DNA of 64,000 bases from Takifugu bimaculatus (Eukaryota; Chordata; Actinopteri; Tetraodontiformes; Tetraodontidae). Where the stretch lies: assembly GCA_004026145.2 (NCBI GenBank), contig CP034991.1:9977087-10041086 (forward strand), written 5' to 3'. The notes beneath the pieces were generated by a model. It saw nothing but the letters and a program-made list of their open reading frames with translations. It was not told the DNA's origin and did not search any database. A program made the position numbers and the translations under genes. Below, piece by piece: positions 46,603 through 59,700 of this stretch (positions are counted from its first letter, which is position 1; each line of letters starts with the position of its first letter).

Positions 46603-47732
46603 CTGACAGTGTTTTGGACTTATTACAAGCGCTGGAGAGTTAATATTTCCCTTACAAGGAGTTTACTTGGTTTCCATTCAGGATGTGTATGCTGCAGGAA
46701 TGAAGTGCAAACATCTCGTTAGTGTGACAGCATCGCGTTAACAAACAGGCCTTTTCCCCCTCGTTTAGGGCTTAGCCAACACGTCGGCTAGCCTATTTGT
46801 CACCAACTTATATACACTGTGAATGAATGTTCGGCTGATGGGCGCAGCGCAGTAAAAGGGCTTCCCGTCCTTTCCTCTTGTCTGGAAACGGGTTTTTCAG
46901 CGCGGTGTGGCGATGACGCGGACACGCTCCGCCGGCCCTCTCTGAACCATCAGCATAGCTGTCACTTTGTTTGAAAACGGCAACGTTTTCAAGCTCATCT
47001 GAGCGTCGCAGCCGCTAAAAGTTCATTTAGGACCTGTTAACAGGATCCGTCGGACCCTCCTGATGGAGCTTTGGAAAGGATCAGGTTGCCCGGTGTTGTT
47101 TACACAAAGCTCTTTTCATGCTGTCCTACACATGTACAGATTTATATGAAGAATGTTCTATAATTATCTGGGCTGTAAACTATAAAGTGCGTATTTTTAA
47201 ACTCAGAAATGTGCCGCTTGTTCCCAAATGTCTCTCTGGGGAATTTTCCCAGTGGATGCGTTGGCTCACTGTGCATCTTCTTCAAAAGGATTCTTGTGAT
47301 ATGGTGTTAATGCAGTTCATAATGGAGCATTCAATTCTGAACCCCCCCTACCCGCATGCTTTGGCAAATGGCGCGCTCCGCCTGGCCCTTATGATTACAC
47401 CCCGCTGCCCTCCGGGCGAATGACTCTCGTTCTGACACAGCCGAGGAATCCGACTGATCCAGACACCCAAATATAATCAAATAAATGCCAGACTCATGAC
47501 GGCGAGAGAAAAAGCTTTAATCCTCACAACCGTTTTTCCCTCCGTGTCTGGTGTCGCGGCCCCGTCGCTCCGGTGTTAAATACGAAGGCGTCTCTTCGGG
47601 ATTTTGCCAAACTCACACATTTATGTCACTGTTGTACCTAATTTATGGCGGATCTTTAATGACATCCAGTATTTGGTCCCAACGTCTTATGTTGACGTTG
47701 CCTTTCTAAGTTGTCTGTCGTCTACATTGAGT
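46603..47732. other. Intronic block with no visible difference from copy 1
   Basis: Partner of 17305-18434. It carries the same hairpin (46971-46992) and palindrome (47033-47044). It ends where the C-rich tract at 47736 differs between the copies. Confidence 0.4.
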
Positions 47733-47735
47733 TTG

Positions 47736-47752
47736 CCCCCCCCCCCCCCCCC
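47736..47752. repeat. Poly-C tract (C17)
   Basis: Copy 1 has the interrupted GCCCCGCCCCCCC at this place (near 18436), so a G interruption was lost or gained. Confidence 0.9.
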
Positions 47753-47926
47753 TTTCCCGGCATTTGCAGCCTTCATCCTCCTCTGATGTATCACGATAGG
47801 GAATTATTAATCCAACCTGGCCTCAGCGGGACACTGAAACGTTTTCCCAGCCCACCTAAACGCACCCTGGTGCTCTCATCATCAGCTCCATTCCTTCTTG
47901 TTACCTCTGCGTCCACATCTGTTCAA

Positions 47927-47967
47927 CCCCCCCCCCCCCACACACATACACACACGCACGCACACAC
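47927..47967. repeat. Poly-C plus (CA)n tract
   Basis: Partner of 18622-18662 with one CATA interruption. Confidence 0.9.
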
Positions 47968-48904
47968 TTCTCGACTTCGTTAGAGGGATAACAAATGGCC
48001 ACTTCAGGTTGCGAACGGGAGAAGAGGGAACAAAGTTATCCAGTCAGCATGAATCTGGACTGGAGGAGTAATGACTCCGCCCCCTTCAGGGACAGCTGGG
48101 AGACGTGGAAGAGCGGTCATGCTAATGGAGGATCTGATCCAGGCGAACAGGAAGTAAAGTTAACGGCGGTTTGAAAATGAAATGAGAGAAGAATGTGGCC
48201 GCTCTCTCACAAGTGTTCCGTGTAAGCAGTTTAAAAGTAAGCTCTCATTACCTGAGCAGGTACGAGCGCCGCCGGGGCCCCCGGGCAGACGTACGAGAGG
48301 GGCCTTGTTAAAAGAACAGACATCACAATCAATACGGTGGTTCCGCCGCCTCATCCAGCTGCCAGGGACCGTACGCAGATAGGCACGACGCGGCAATTTG
48401 CAGACATAAACAAGGACCTAATTGTTGGGCGCCCCGAGGTTTCCAGCGAGGGAGGCGGAGATAAAAACAAGTTAGAAGCTGTTTTAAGTCTCGTTTAGGA
48501 AATGGGATTTGGGAAGTGGAGGGGAAACTTTTCTCTGATGGCTGTCGGCGTGATGGGAGGGGCATGAAGGGACTGGGGGGGGAAGCTGGGACGCTGCCAT
48601 GAAGTGAGAGGAAGTCATTTACTGCTTGTGTGTCTTTGGCGTATTGACGGGGCTTCGCCCGAGTATCGGGGGGTGGATCGCTCGTCATCCAAGAAGGGGC
48701 CAAAGACGGAGCCCCCCCAGTGACCGGACCCCGACCAGACACCGATAACCTCACCCATCTGTCCTCTCTGCTTCCTGCCTCTCTAACCCTTCTCTATGCA
48801 AGGACAGTCGAGGTTATTGGGACTTTGGATGCAGCGCACATCGTTTGTTCATCCCGTGCTGTTTGCTCAACGCGATGGAGGTCAACATAATCTGGCGGAG
48901 GCGA

Positions 48905-48927
48905 GGGCGGGCGGGGGGAAGGGGGGG
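48905..48927 (+). other. G-quadruplex-prone tract, copy 2
   Basis: Same as 19613-19635. Confidence 0.6.
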
Positions 48928-49318
48928 CGACGTGTAATGTTTGGGCTAACGCTTTTGCCCAATACGTATTTTCCTGTATTTCGGTGCCCCTGTGTGAGAG
49001 TGCAGGCCGGGGCTCTCCATGGCTTTGAAGAATTCCTTTTTTCATCACAAACCAGCCATGGAATTCAGAGAGGAAGTGGAAATGGGGTTTCCAGTTGACA
49101 GGAAGTTGATTGATTGGAGTGGAAAAACTGGGAGGAAGGGTAAACGGAACCTGATACCAAAATCTGTGTGGTTCAAAGTTCACACTCATCTGAATCTAAA
49201 CTGTTACTACCCCCCCCCAGTCGCACCAGGAAAAAATAAAACCACAGTAGCTCAGCTGTGACATTTCAGGAATTCTGCCACCGTTTGACCTTCAATAAGC
49301 TTCTAAGGAATTTTCTAC

Positions 49319-49358
49319 TGTGTGTGTGTGTGTGTGTGTGCGTGTGTGTGTGTGTGTG
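49319..49358. repeat. (TG)n microsatellite
   Basis: About 8 bp longer than 20031-20062. Confidence 0.95.
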
Positions 49359-51290
49359 CTCACATTTACTACATATCAAGTACCAAAATACTTATTCTAC
49401 TGGTAAAGTGGGGCCAGTTTGCTGAGCCGCAGAACTTTAAAGGACCGTTTGAGGGTCCAGACGTGGTTTGGATGGAGCTGGATAGAGCTGGGAATGGTCC
49501 TCACAACTCCGAAAGGAAGTTTGAGCGCTCAGTCCTGAATATTTCGGCCTTTTCCCCCTCATGTTCTGTGTCAGTTGAGAGCTTTTGAAGAACAAGCCGC
49601 TGCATGGGTCGTAGATCAGCCGTAGATCAGTGACGGGTTACAAACTGTCCTCAACACGTCTCATCGCAGTCGGACCGAGCGGCGGAATGTTGAAACGTCG
49701 GCTCAGACAGGCGGTCTCGTAGTAAATGAGCAGCAGTAATGGAGGTTATGAGCAATAAAGTTATGAAATTTTTAGTTTCTGTCAAATATTAAAAAGTAGA
49801 TAATTCCTCTGTTTCAGAATATCTGAAGCCCCGCCCCCCCACCCTCCGTGTCAGGCAACACCTCCTGTGTTTGCTGGCCTTTATTGAGTTGTACCTGATG
49901 GATGTTAGCTCTGGTAATGCTTCTTTTTCTGAGATTAACAAATAAATTGCGTAAAGCCTCTTGAGTTATGGAATGTTTTCCTCCAGCCTGCAGAGATAAG
50001 GAGGCTGGTGCCCTGGGAGAGCTCTCGCGGAGCCCCGTTCACATTCTTTTACTTACTTTTGTCACGCGTGATGGAGTGCGGGCTGTACAAAGCCGGCGTT
50101 CTCTGACCCTGTTGTGTGGAGCCCCCGTTCCTCCGTGCGCGCTCGGATGCTGCGCAGGGACGAGGCTCTCTTTGAAAAGCACATTCAGAGACGCGCGGCA
50201 GACTCCTGTGACGGCTGCTTGACTCTCTGAGACTAAATCAAACTGTTTGAGCTCCGGATTTTCTCCAGCGAGAATCAGTCTAATTCTTAAGCTCCTGGAC
50301 TATGGAGCGTCGGCATTGAGAGCGATAAATCCTTCAGAAGAAGTTTGTCGAGACCTATTTCCTACTCTTCTTAAATACTCTGATTTATTTATTTATTCTT
50401 ATGAGACATTTCCCGGAGATGGACGTCCTCATCTCTGCTTATCTGACCTCTCCTTTTTTCCTCTGAAGAACGCCATAAATCTGCCCTCCTTCGGTCCAGG
50501 CGTTTTCAAGATGCCTCTGACTCAGACCCGATGCGGCGCATTCCTGCTCTACCCAAACAGCCCTTGCAAACATTTAGCCCAAATGTATTTACCCGTTGAC
50601 TGATGCGCTCGGCACATGGAAGGAGACAGAGAACCGGCGTGTTTGTCTCCCTTTACGGCTTTATGGACCTGGACTCGCAATGGCTACCACATGGCCGATG
50701 AAGGGGAAAGAAGAGGAGAACCCTGCGTGAACCCCGCAGAATTTATGGGAGACAAAGAGGAAGTTGAAAAAAGAAAGCGTCTTTTTGTGAGGGCGGGTTT
50801 GCGGATCTGCTCTTTCGGGACGTCTGCATTCATATATTCTTTTCAATTCGGTGCAGACTCAGTCAGCCAGTTTGATATATTCAGATGGAGTCAAGGCCTT
50901 TTTATTTATCCCTCCACTTCCTAACCTCTCTCCCTCACTCCGTCCTTTCTTCCCATCCCCTGATTGCCGAGGGCTCTCCGAGGGCGGCCTCGCCATCATC
51001 GCCGCGGTATTATACGCACCTTTATGTTTATGTATCTGATTATTAATTTATGACCCTCTTCGTCTTTTCCCCTCTGGGCGTGTGAACTGATGCTGCATGA
51101 GTCATGTTTACGACGTGTTTTACTGTCGCTGCCTAACGGGGGAACGCCCAGCGCTCGCACCCACTGTATATTTTACATCGTGTACGAACGTTTGCATCAG
51201 AGTGCCTCCCCTTAAACGTGGGCCTGATAAAACCGGTCAGCAGCATTGAGTCACCATTATTTGATCCAGAAGTTGTCAGTCATTGCCTAT

Positions 51291-51333
51291 GCACACACAC
51301 ACACACACACACACGCACGCAGGCACGCACGCA
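51291..51333. repeat. (CA)n with CACGCA interruptions
   Basis: Partner of 21997-22036 with extra CA units and a changed 5' flank (CCTATG instead of CTCACG). Confidence 0.9.
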
Positions 51334-53300
51334 GGAGTCCACGTATACTGTAACGGTGTGTGTGAATAGCATTTGCCAAACATCATCTCAGATGTGCGTC
51401 GTTTTGTTCCCCCCCCTCTGTGGAGTCTGGCCGCAGCACATTCCCAGTCAGCACGTATTACGCCGCGCTCAGATCTACAGGGCAGCAACTTTGAAGTTCA
51501 AATGGGAGAAAATATCATAAGTACAGGCCTCACTCCAGATCCTGTAGCCGTGGCCGGGCCCCCAGATGCTCCTCAAAGATTAGAATCATCAGTGAGCGGT
51601 GATCTGCCTCTCCTGCACACTTGGCAGAGGAGGGGCGGCGGGATCACGACTGTACGCGCTGGGAGACGGAACAGCCAGAGCCATATATCTGAAACGCCAT
51701 GCAGTCACCAGAGGCGCCATGGCCGTCTGATATCATTCCTGAGCATACGTTGCCCGGCAACAATTTTTAAATTCTAAGGCTTTTTTTTCTCTCTCCCCCA
51801 GCAACACACTTTCTCTGCACAACTGACTTGCAAAAATGGTCCGTTTGAAGAGGCCAGTGACACTCTCTCCGACGTGGTCGCCTCACCTGACACTAGAGGG
51901 TTGCAGCGGCGGCTTTACAGAAGGTCGATTAGTTTCAGGTCGAGAATCCAAACAGACCGACGGGACGGGTATCGTGACTCGGACCTCCAGACGGCGCTAA
52001 TCCTTTCACGACTCGTGATGTTGGAAATATAACCAGACCTGGCCTGGACGTGTAAACCCACTGTTGGACAGAGCCGTGTGTTATTCCAACGTTATTCCTA
52101 ATTTAAAATTATGAAATGCAAGAATTTTCATTTAATTTGGCTAAAGAGTCAATGCTAATCCTCTGAAAAGGACTAGCTTGTCTCCATACCTTATTATTAC
52201 TATAAGGTATTATTATTATTGTATGTTGCTGTTACGGTGAAGAGTTGAGGGACTGATTGGTGGATGCCTCGTGTGTATCCTCAGCAAGCAAAGATTCATT
52301 AAATCAACATTAATGAATGTTTTGTCTCCCCATGACTTTGACAGGTCTACTATTCCAATCAGTTTTAATTGCGATTAAAGCTGATTAATGAGCTGGGGGA
52401 TGTTTCATTTTCTTGGAGAATACTGCAGTCGATCTGATCAAGGCTCTTGGAGATTCGTCATTTCATCTCCTAATGAGGCTCAGTCAGGTGTCGTAACAGT
52501 CTGAACTCCTCCCTGAAGCAGACGGGAGCCGCGCGTTAGCGTCGCCGCGACGTTGGCAGGTGCGTTTCCGGGTTTGCGGATCAGAGCTGAAGGTGCTCCG
52601 CCGCCGATGTTATCGTTGATCTGTCGGCGCGGCTGCTCCCCAGGGGGGAATCCAAGAGTCCGGATGGTTTCTGTTGCCTCTGCAGACTCCGGAGGCAGCC
52701 GAACCCATGTTCCCACTCAGCGACTGGCTTCAGTTTGGAGGTGAAGGAGGAGGGTCGAACACAGGCGGCGCACACCTATGCAGCCTCCATACAGCTCAGC
52801 ACAGCTGCTTCTCAGCTTTTTTGCCCCCCCTCGACGCCAACAGCTTTTTACCAAAAAAACGAAATAAATTAGACAGAAAATGGCGGCCAGACCAGCAGGC
52901 AGGGAAATCTTGGATATCAGACTTTCCTTCCGAGGAACGCCATCTTGGCCCACGAGCCGGCCGGAAATCTGCCGGCCGCTCTGTCACGCAGCCGCGTTGG
53001 TGTCGGACATGTGTGCGAGTGTTTATACGTCGCTTCCCCTGGAAAGTGTCAGGCACACGGGTGGGTCCAGGGGGGTCGCCTGTGGGTGGGTTGCGGTTAA
53101 CCCCTGGAGCGCTCCGGGGTTACTCCGCGCCTGCTTTCTGTCAGATTCTCGGGCTTTCTCACTCTCGCGGCCTGACAGGGTGTTAGATTTGGGGGGAAAA
53201 GTGCAGGAGTGGCTATTAGCTGCTTGTCTTTCTGCTCCTCTGAGAGCAGAAAGGCTTCATTAGCTGAGTGAACTCAGCTGTTTTTGCTGCTGATGTGTTT

Positions 53301-53302
<2 letters not shown>

Positions 53303-53332
<30 letters not shown>
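53303..53332. repeat. (GT)n microsatellite
   Basis: About 15 units against 23 in copy 1, followed by CCACGTGTG. Confidence 0.95.
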
Positions 53333-53334
<2 letters not shown>

Positions 53335-53605
53335 ACGTGTGCTCCATCTTCTTCGTGGCCTGTCTTACATTTCAGTCGAACGCAGTTCACCAACGCATTA
53401 ATCCGTGTTTACAGGCTGATACAGATGCTGACCATAAAGAATCCCATTTAAAGTCACTTTAAAATGGAATTTTTCTAAAAGCGCTTCAGATGTCTGACTT
53501 TAACGGCAGCACCGGCCGCGGTGCGACTGTCGCCGTTCCACCATAAAGACCAGGTGACCTGGTCCACAGCGCGGCTCATGTTGCCTTCCTGTCTGTGTTG
53601 TGCAG

Positions 53606-53743
53606 GTGAACGAGGAGACGGTGGAGAGGCTGGTGGTCCAGTACCCCCACATCGTTTTCAGCACGGTGATGCAGGACTGCAAGAGAACCCTGGAGAGAGC
53701 GTATCAGATGGGCTGGAGCCCCAACACGTCCAACACGTCGTAG
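53606..53743 (+). CDS. fbxl17: FBXL17 terminal coding exon with stop, copy 2
   Basis: Identical to 24323-24460, with the same acceptor TGTGTTGTGCAG, 45 residues and TAG stop. It contains VNEETVERLV, QYPHIVFSTV and CKRTLERAYQMGW, the end of the last LRR and the C-terminal helix of FBXL17. It is in frame with 43688-43830. That no base differs in 281 coding bases while the introns differ fits purifying selection on alleles or on a very young duplicate. The two cannot be told apart from sequence alone. Confidence 0.94.
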   Translation: MNEETVERLVVQYPHIVFSTVMQDCKRTLERAYQMGWSPNTSNTS

Positions 53744-55222
53744 CTTCTGCTGACACACACTCGCACGCACAAACAGACGGAGGCCCAGCTTGTGTACAGA
53801 CACAAATTCACAGTATTTGCAGCTCGGCCGTGTTTGCCTCCCGTCTGCCGTTCAAACATGCATATCAGCACGCGCTCGCAGACGCCCGCCCCACCGCGGG
53901 ATCCATTTAGAGCAGGTCTTTGTTCGAGTCGCACTGACTTCACACGCCGGCCGGAAACCTCGTTGCTGAGGTGTCGTCACCACCCTCGGCCGTATGACCG
54001 GTTCTGCTTCCATCCGGCCCAGGAGGCGTCAGCCGCGGAGCCAGTCCCCACGTGTGTCGCGGCCCGGTCTCCGGCGACGGTCACGGAACAGACTCCTCCT
54101 GCGACCACAATTTGTTTTAATGAGGAATTGAAAAGGGCTCGTCTCCCCCGCTCGGAGCTGATTCGCCCTCTGCGTTGCCTAATTCACCTCCAGACCGAAC
54201 TCGGGGACAAAGACGGGGACGAGGAGGCGACACGTCTCAGCTCCGGTTGGGGAGACAGCCGAGCTGCTCTTCGTCTGACCTCATCCGAGGCCCGTTGGAA
54301 TCTTCTCCCTGTCTGAACCATCTTCTGGATGATTGATAAGCACTTGTAGACCCGCCCGTGCGCCGAGGCCGCCGCCGCCGCCGCCCCTCCGTTTGAAGGG
54401 AGGAGCTCTCGCGAGGAAGGGACGACCCGTCCGAGAAGCGCTCGGATGCATGGCAGGGAATTCTTTTGTAAAAAAATCACAAATCCAAGTGCGGCCACTA
54501 AAATCTGAACCTTTAGCTGCCACAAGCGGTGGTCAGAATCGTCCATCTTTAGGAGCAACGTTGCTTTATTTAGGGATCAATGGGTCCGAACATCCACCAG
54601 GTAAGAGGAACCATCTCCTCCACCGTCATCATCGGATCAGCAGCCAGAAAACCGGCCGAGGATTTGAGAACCTTTATCAAAACCTGCTTTTTTTCTGTTC
54701 CACCGTATTCCCTTTGACCTCATATATAACGAAACACCCGGTGAGATTTACTGACCCTGTATTTTAAACCTGTACTTGTAATGTTGTCTATGTATTAATG
54801 CAATGAGGGGTTTATCTCACGTAGGATGGTGTAGGACTTAAGGAAAGCGCGCGTCTATAACCCAGTCAGTAGGTAGGAGCACATCGTCCTTCATGGATGC
54901 TACAGAAAAGTGCAGTTTAAGCTAATGCTAATCCCCAGGATGTTTTTCTATGGTTCTCAGCAACACATTCACTCAGATGTTCGGTTGCTGAGAATGTTTC
55001 TACAACATATAGATGCAATTATAAACGCATTCACTCTCCCCTCGCTGGGATTTGTAGAATTTCACCGTTGGAGAGTTTCTCCCTCAGTCTGCTTTTCGTT
55101 CTCTCTCCCTTCTTTTTTTTTTTTTTAAATCCTCAAATGCACTTTTTTTCCCTCTGCTAGATGTTGACACACTTGATTCCTGATTTGTTAAGACCATAAA
55201 TGACTGGATAAAGTTGAATAAA
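53744..55222 (+). other. Probable FBXL17 3' UTR, copy 2 (end uncertain)
   Basis: Collinear with 24461-25933. I saw few substitutions in the first 600 bp, plus a gain of two GCC/CCG-type triplets near 54370 (a longer GCC run). The candidate AATAAA is at 55217-55222. Confidence 0.35.
55217..55222 (+). terminator. Candidate polyadenylation signal AATAAA, copy 2
   Basis: Equivalent to 25928-25933. No independent support. Confidence 0.25.
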
Positions 55223-56021
55223 ACACTACCGCTGCAACCTCCCCCCCCTGGTCTTTCCGTATGTGTGGGAGAGCGTTCCAAATGGGGGTAAGACACTTTT
55301 CTGCTCACTTTCTCCCGTCTGCAGGCTGCTACACATTTACACTCTTGTGTGTGTGAACATTAGGGGAATGCCGACTCTGAAGCCGCTCAAGTTTGCATCT
55401 GTATTCTCAGGACGGCTCATGAATACCAGCCAGTTTTCTCCTTGACCAGAAAGGGCCGTCGGAATACATGCGAGCGGCGTTCCGAAGCCTCTGTATTTTC
55501 AGAAATAAAGATGTTTTCCACAGAATTGACAGCGTCTTTTCTGCCGAGCGGAGTGACGGCGCCCGTCTGCGTTCCTGCGACAGCGCGCAAGGTCACATCT
55601 TTTGTCACAATCACAGAAGCGACGTGTCGGGGAAGAAATCACTCTGCCGCTGAAAGAGCTGCGACGCCGTCGCTCGGTGCGTCGCCCGATTTTGACAGCG
55701 TTCTTTCACATCTGCAAGCCAGAAGACGGGTCCACGGAGGGATCCCGAGGTTAGTCCGACAGGGAAAGATTCCCATCGACTTGGGTTTCCTGAGTGACGG
55801 CTAGGGGAGATTTATGGTCACATGATCTCATACAACACAGCCGACTCCCAGTCTGCTGTCGGATAAACTCTGTACATACAGGAATATCAGATCTGGATCA
55901 GCTTCCAAGTGAGTGACAACAGCAGGAATATTTTGAGATTCCGGATCAAGTCCAATCAGCGTCGATCGACCCTCGTTTGTTTTGCTTTCTGAGATCTCGC
56001 GTGGCCACTGTGACCTCGCGG

Positions 56022-56111
56022 GTCCAAAGGGGCAGTGTGGTGTGGCAGTGCAGCTGGAATCGAACCCAAGACCTCCTGGCTGTGAGGCGTCTGTGCCAAA
56101 TGGCGCAGCCC
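56022..56111 (-). mobile_element. Degenerate tRNA-derived SINE head, copy 2
   Basis: Same fragment as 26733-26822, with the B box intact (+ strand 56056-56066). One base differs (GGCAGTG versus GGCATTG). Confidence 0.55.
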
Positions 56112-59100
56112 CTCCTGCTGAATCCCTGTTTTCATTGGGAGCTAAACTAAACTTTAGTTTGGGTTCTAATCCAACGTCTCCACAGAGAAGTGAAAGGCGC
56201 CGACGGCTCATGGAGGAGTTTGAAGAATCCAACCTGCTTCACCTCCTGCGCCGCTTCCCTGGATTCCTGCCGGCTCTTCTGCCGTCACACATCAACACGC
56301 CGCTCCTCTTCCTCTTCCGATCAGGAAATCAGGCTGAAGAACGCCATGAAAGAGTTCAGCAGTACTATTTTATGCGTCGCCGAAGAACTCGACTCCCGTT
56401 TTTTCTCCTGGGAAAACAACACGGAGAATTTGACTGCTGCCAATTACAGCCCTCGCAAATGTGCGCGCACGCCATTGATTCTGCCCCCTGATCGAGGCGA
56501 ACGCCATCGATGGCCGACCATCTCCAGACTCCTACAATATTCATCAGAAGGGAAAGAGGTGTTTGTCCGAGCAGCAGAAGAGGGAAAGAGCTCGCAGGGA
56601 GGGAAGGGAGCTGTAATTAAACTCTGTAAATATTCATGTGGTCTATCCATTATTAATGAGGCGCTGATAAGGTTTGACGCTGACCATACACAGTGTCAAA
56701 GGCTGGACCTGCCAGGAAGTTTGCTTCATCTTCAGAGAATTTCACACTTCCGCGAGCCCTCAACAGCCTCAACACTGACCGACGGAGGTCCTCAAGGTGA
56801 CGCGGATCGCCGCCCTAAGCTAATACTGGAGTCTCAGCCCGCGATGATCCTTTCATATTACGACAATCCAGCTCCTGTCGTTGACACACTGACGTTTTTC
56901 AGCTCCTTTTAGTTTTATTGAGTGTTTTGTGCAGCCTGCTGGACTGTGGAGGGTCTGTGGGGTTTTTTTAAGCGTGCTTTCCTTCATCTTATTCATTTTA
57001 CACTGAATCAACTTCACTCTGGCTCCCCTCCATTCCCGCCGCTTCACCTTTGACCTCCCTGTAGCCAGATTCTTCCTGCCCCTGGGAAGCCACGTCAGTC
57101 ATTGGCCGTATTTTTGTCTGAGTGGCTACAGAACTTTTACATTTCTGAATGTTTAGGAGTAGAAATGTTCCCTCTGCATCATCCTGAACTGTTCTTTCTT
57201 CCTCTCTGGGGGAAGGGGGGGTTCCTAAATACCGCTGGTATGCTGCCTGCTTGTTGACTTTGATTAGTGGAGATGGGTTGACGTTGTAACGCGATCACAC
57301 TCGACATGAAGGAGCTGTAGGTGTGAACGCCAACATTTCTTTCCTCAGAGTGCAACGCGAGCCTCGTGGTCGAGGTCAGCGGGTCTGACGACGATGAAAG
57401 AAGCACAAGAATACAAATATCTAAATATACGTGCATGAAAACAAGTTTAGGAGCCGAGACATCACGCAGGGGTGCCAGACCAGTGTCTGCTCTGATCCAC
57501 CTGATCTGTCAGGATGTTCCAACTCAGGCGGGAGCACGTGTGATTGCGTCGCCGTGGTGATCACCACCCCAGCCTCCGGAGGAATCTGAAGCTACGCGCG
57601 GAGTGAAATCTCCTCCGCTGGAAGTTTAGCTTAAAAGTGATGGATCCCAGCGGCCCTCAGTTAAGATTTATAGGAACGATTTTCTTCACTAATGGCGTCT
57701 CTCACCAGGGGCGACAAAATAATAATAATTAAAAAGAGAACAGAGATTTGTCGATTCACAGACGCACTTGACGTCTTCCTGAGGTTTAGAGCTGCTGCCT
57801 GGGGACGCTACCAACCAGTGAGAACCCACAAAAAGCCCCCTCGAAAGCAGAGGTGTGGGGAATATCAGTATCATAATGAAGTCCCCGCGACGTGGCGCTT
57901 CTCCGAGATGTTGTCTCTGTGTCTTTCAAACTGGAGTTAATTGCGATGTTTAGGCAGCGCTCGGTCTAGCTCCAGAACGCCAAAGGTTAATTAGTAACAG
58001 AAGGATCTGCGCACAAGATATGTTGACATTTACATTTCCTTCCTGGCTAAAACGAGGAAGAATCTCATTTCAAGGGGCCGGGATGGGAAAGAAGGGGGGG
58101 AAAACCGCTTCCTTTACAAACACCCTCATTTCTATGCAAGGCTCGGCGTTGATATGCAGATTTGGCAGTTGGATGACATTTAAAAAGTAGTTAATTGTGC
58201 AAATCTTTGTTTTAGGCTGGAAAGGTCGTGGGTAGGGGGTCTTTCATCACCAGTTAACCCCCCCTCCACCACCGCCACTCATCAGCACAGCTGCAGAGAA
58301 GTGATGGGGGTTTGTTGGTTTCTCCACTGACCGCCTTATAAAGTCACTCATCGCTTTTCAAGGTGCTTCATGAATATTTATGCGCATAAACTCTTTGGAA
58401 AATGAAAATTAATCTCCAGCCCGACGGGAGATGACTTAGCTATCTGTTTTCACCAAAGAGAGTAAATCTCCCCCATTCCATTGTTTACCCTTTCATTCGC
58501 CCAAATGTCTGGGTATCAAATTAAGCGTGTTGCCTTTTGATGAGAAGATTTCTGATTTATTTATTTTCTCCGTAATCGCCTGATGATTCTGCAGTTTTGG
58601 GTGTTTTTTTTGTTTTTTTTTTACTCCACATGAGGAAAACTGTAAAACGAATGTAGGGATGCGTTTGAAAATTGGCCCTTTGTCTTGGATGTTAGCGCCT
58701 AACAGGAAGCACGCGTGTGAGGGCGCACTGAATGGAAAGTACAGCAGGTGCACAGATTGGAAATTTTACACCTGGTTTCATCTGAATGGCACAAATGGAC
58801 CCGTAATTGCTCCATTTCATCACTTCCCTTCGCAGGGTGACGTTAAAGGCGGCTGTTTGAGAGAAGCCCGGTGAGGATGAACACATGCGACAAGTCGAGC
58901 GACGCGCAAAATCTGATCTGAGCGCAGAGCAGAGAGGCAAATTATTCAAAGGGCGAGGATTTGGCCGCCTTTACTGTTGATGAACAACAGTCCGCCCCCA
59001 ACGTTACGGCGAGCGTCGGACCTGATTCCGGGTCTCCCATCCAACTGCTCAGACGTGTCAGACATGCTGGTACGCCTCGTCACTCCCCAGCTCTCCGCCG

Positions 59101-59118
59101 CAACAACGCTTGGGCCGA

Positions 59119-59132
59119 CCCCCCCCCCCCCC
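59119..59132. repeat. Poly-C tract (C14)
   Basis: Two bases shorter than the partner at 29849-29864. The frame of the surrounding open stretch shifts as a result, which shows that frame is not a maintained gene. Confidence 0.9.
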
Positions 59133-59673
59133 GGAGTCCAAGCCCAAGGGCTGGAAGAGGCGCGAGGCGTGACGGAGCCCCAGTCTCAAGGCCAAAAGTG
59201 CAGTCCAGACCTTTCAAAGCAAACCCCTACTTTCCCTCCACTGCCTCTTAAAAAACCTAATGTCCATTTAATCCTTCTTCAGTTCCATCTCTCAACACAC
59301 AAGCCCCCCCAATCAGCACCCCCTCCTCGTTCCTCTTTGCATTTTCAAGTCTCCCCTCATCTTTTTTTCCCATCTGCAAATCTCTCACACTCACACTCCC
59401 TCCACCCACCGCAGTTGCTTTCCAGGGGTGTGTATTTCATGCCCCGGTGGCTGGACAGGCTCCGGGTAATTTCCCAAGGTGGGGGCTTGAATTTTGGGCA
59501 GGAACCGGCGGTGTGGAGTGATGTCAGCGCGGGGAGCAGAGTTTGTGCGTCTGCATGTGTAGGAGTAGACAAGTTTGAAGCCCGTTCTAGAAAAGGCCAG
59601 CTGTGCAAATGCTGCTCCAAAATGAGAGAGGTGTTGAATTAACAAGCCACACGAGCACACTGACCGGGCTTTA

Positions 59674-59700
59674 GGGGGGGTGGGGGTGGGGATGGGGGGG
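59674..59700 (+). other. G-quadruplex-prone tract, copy 2
   Basis: Same four-run pattern as 30406-30432. Confidence 0.7.

Larger units (their letters stand above)
43831..53605 (+). other. Last FBXL17 intron, copy 2 (9.8 kb)
   Basis: A GT-AG intron collinear with 14599-24322 but 51 bp longer overall: a 95 bp insertion at 44267-44361 and a 13 bp insertion at 51901-51913 are offset by shorter microsatellites and a 19 bp loss near 52555. No gene is visible inside it. Confidence 0.85.
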
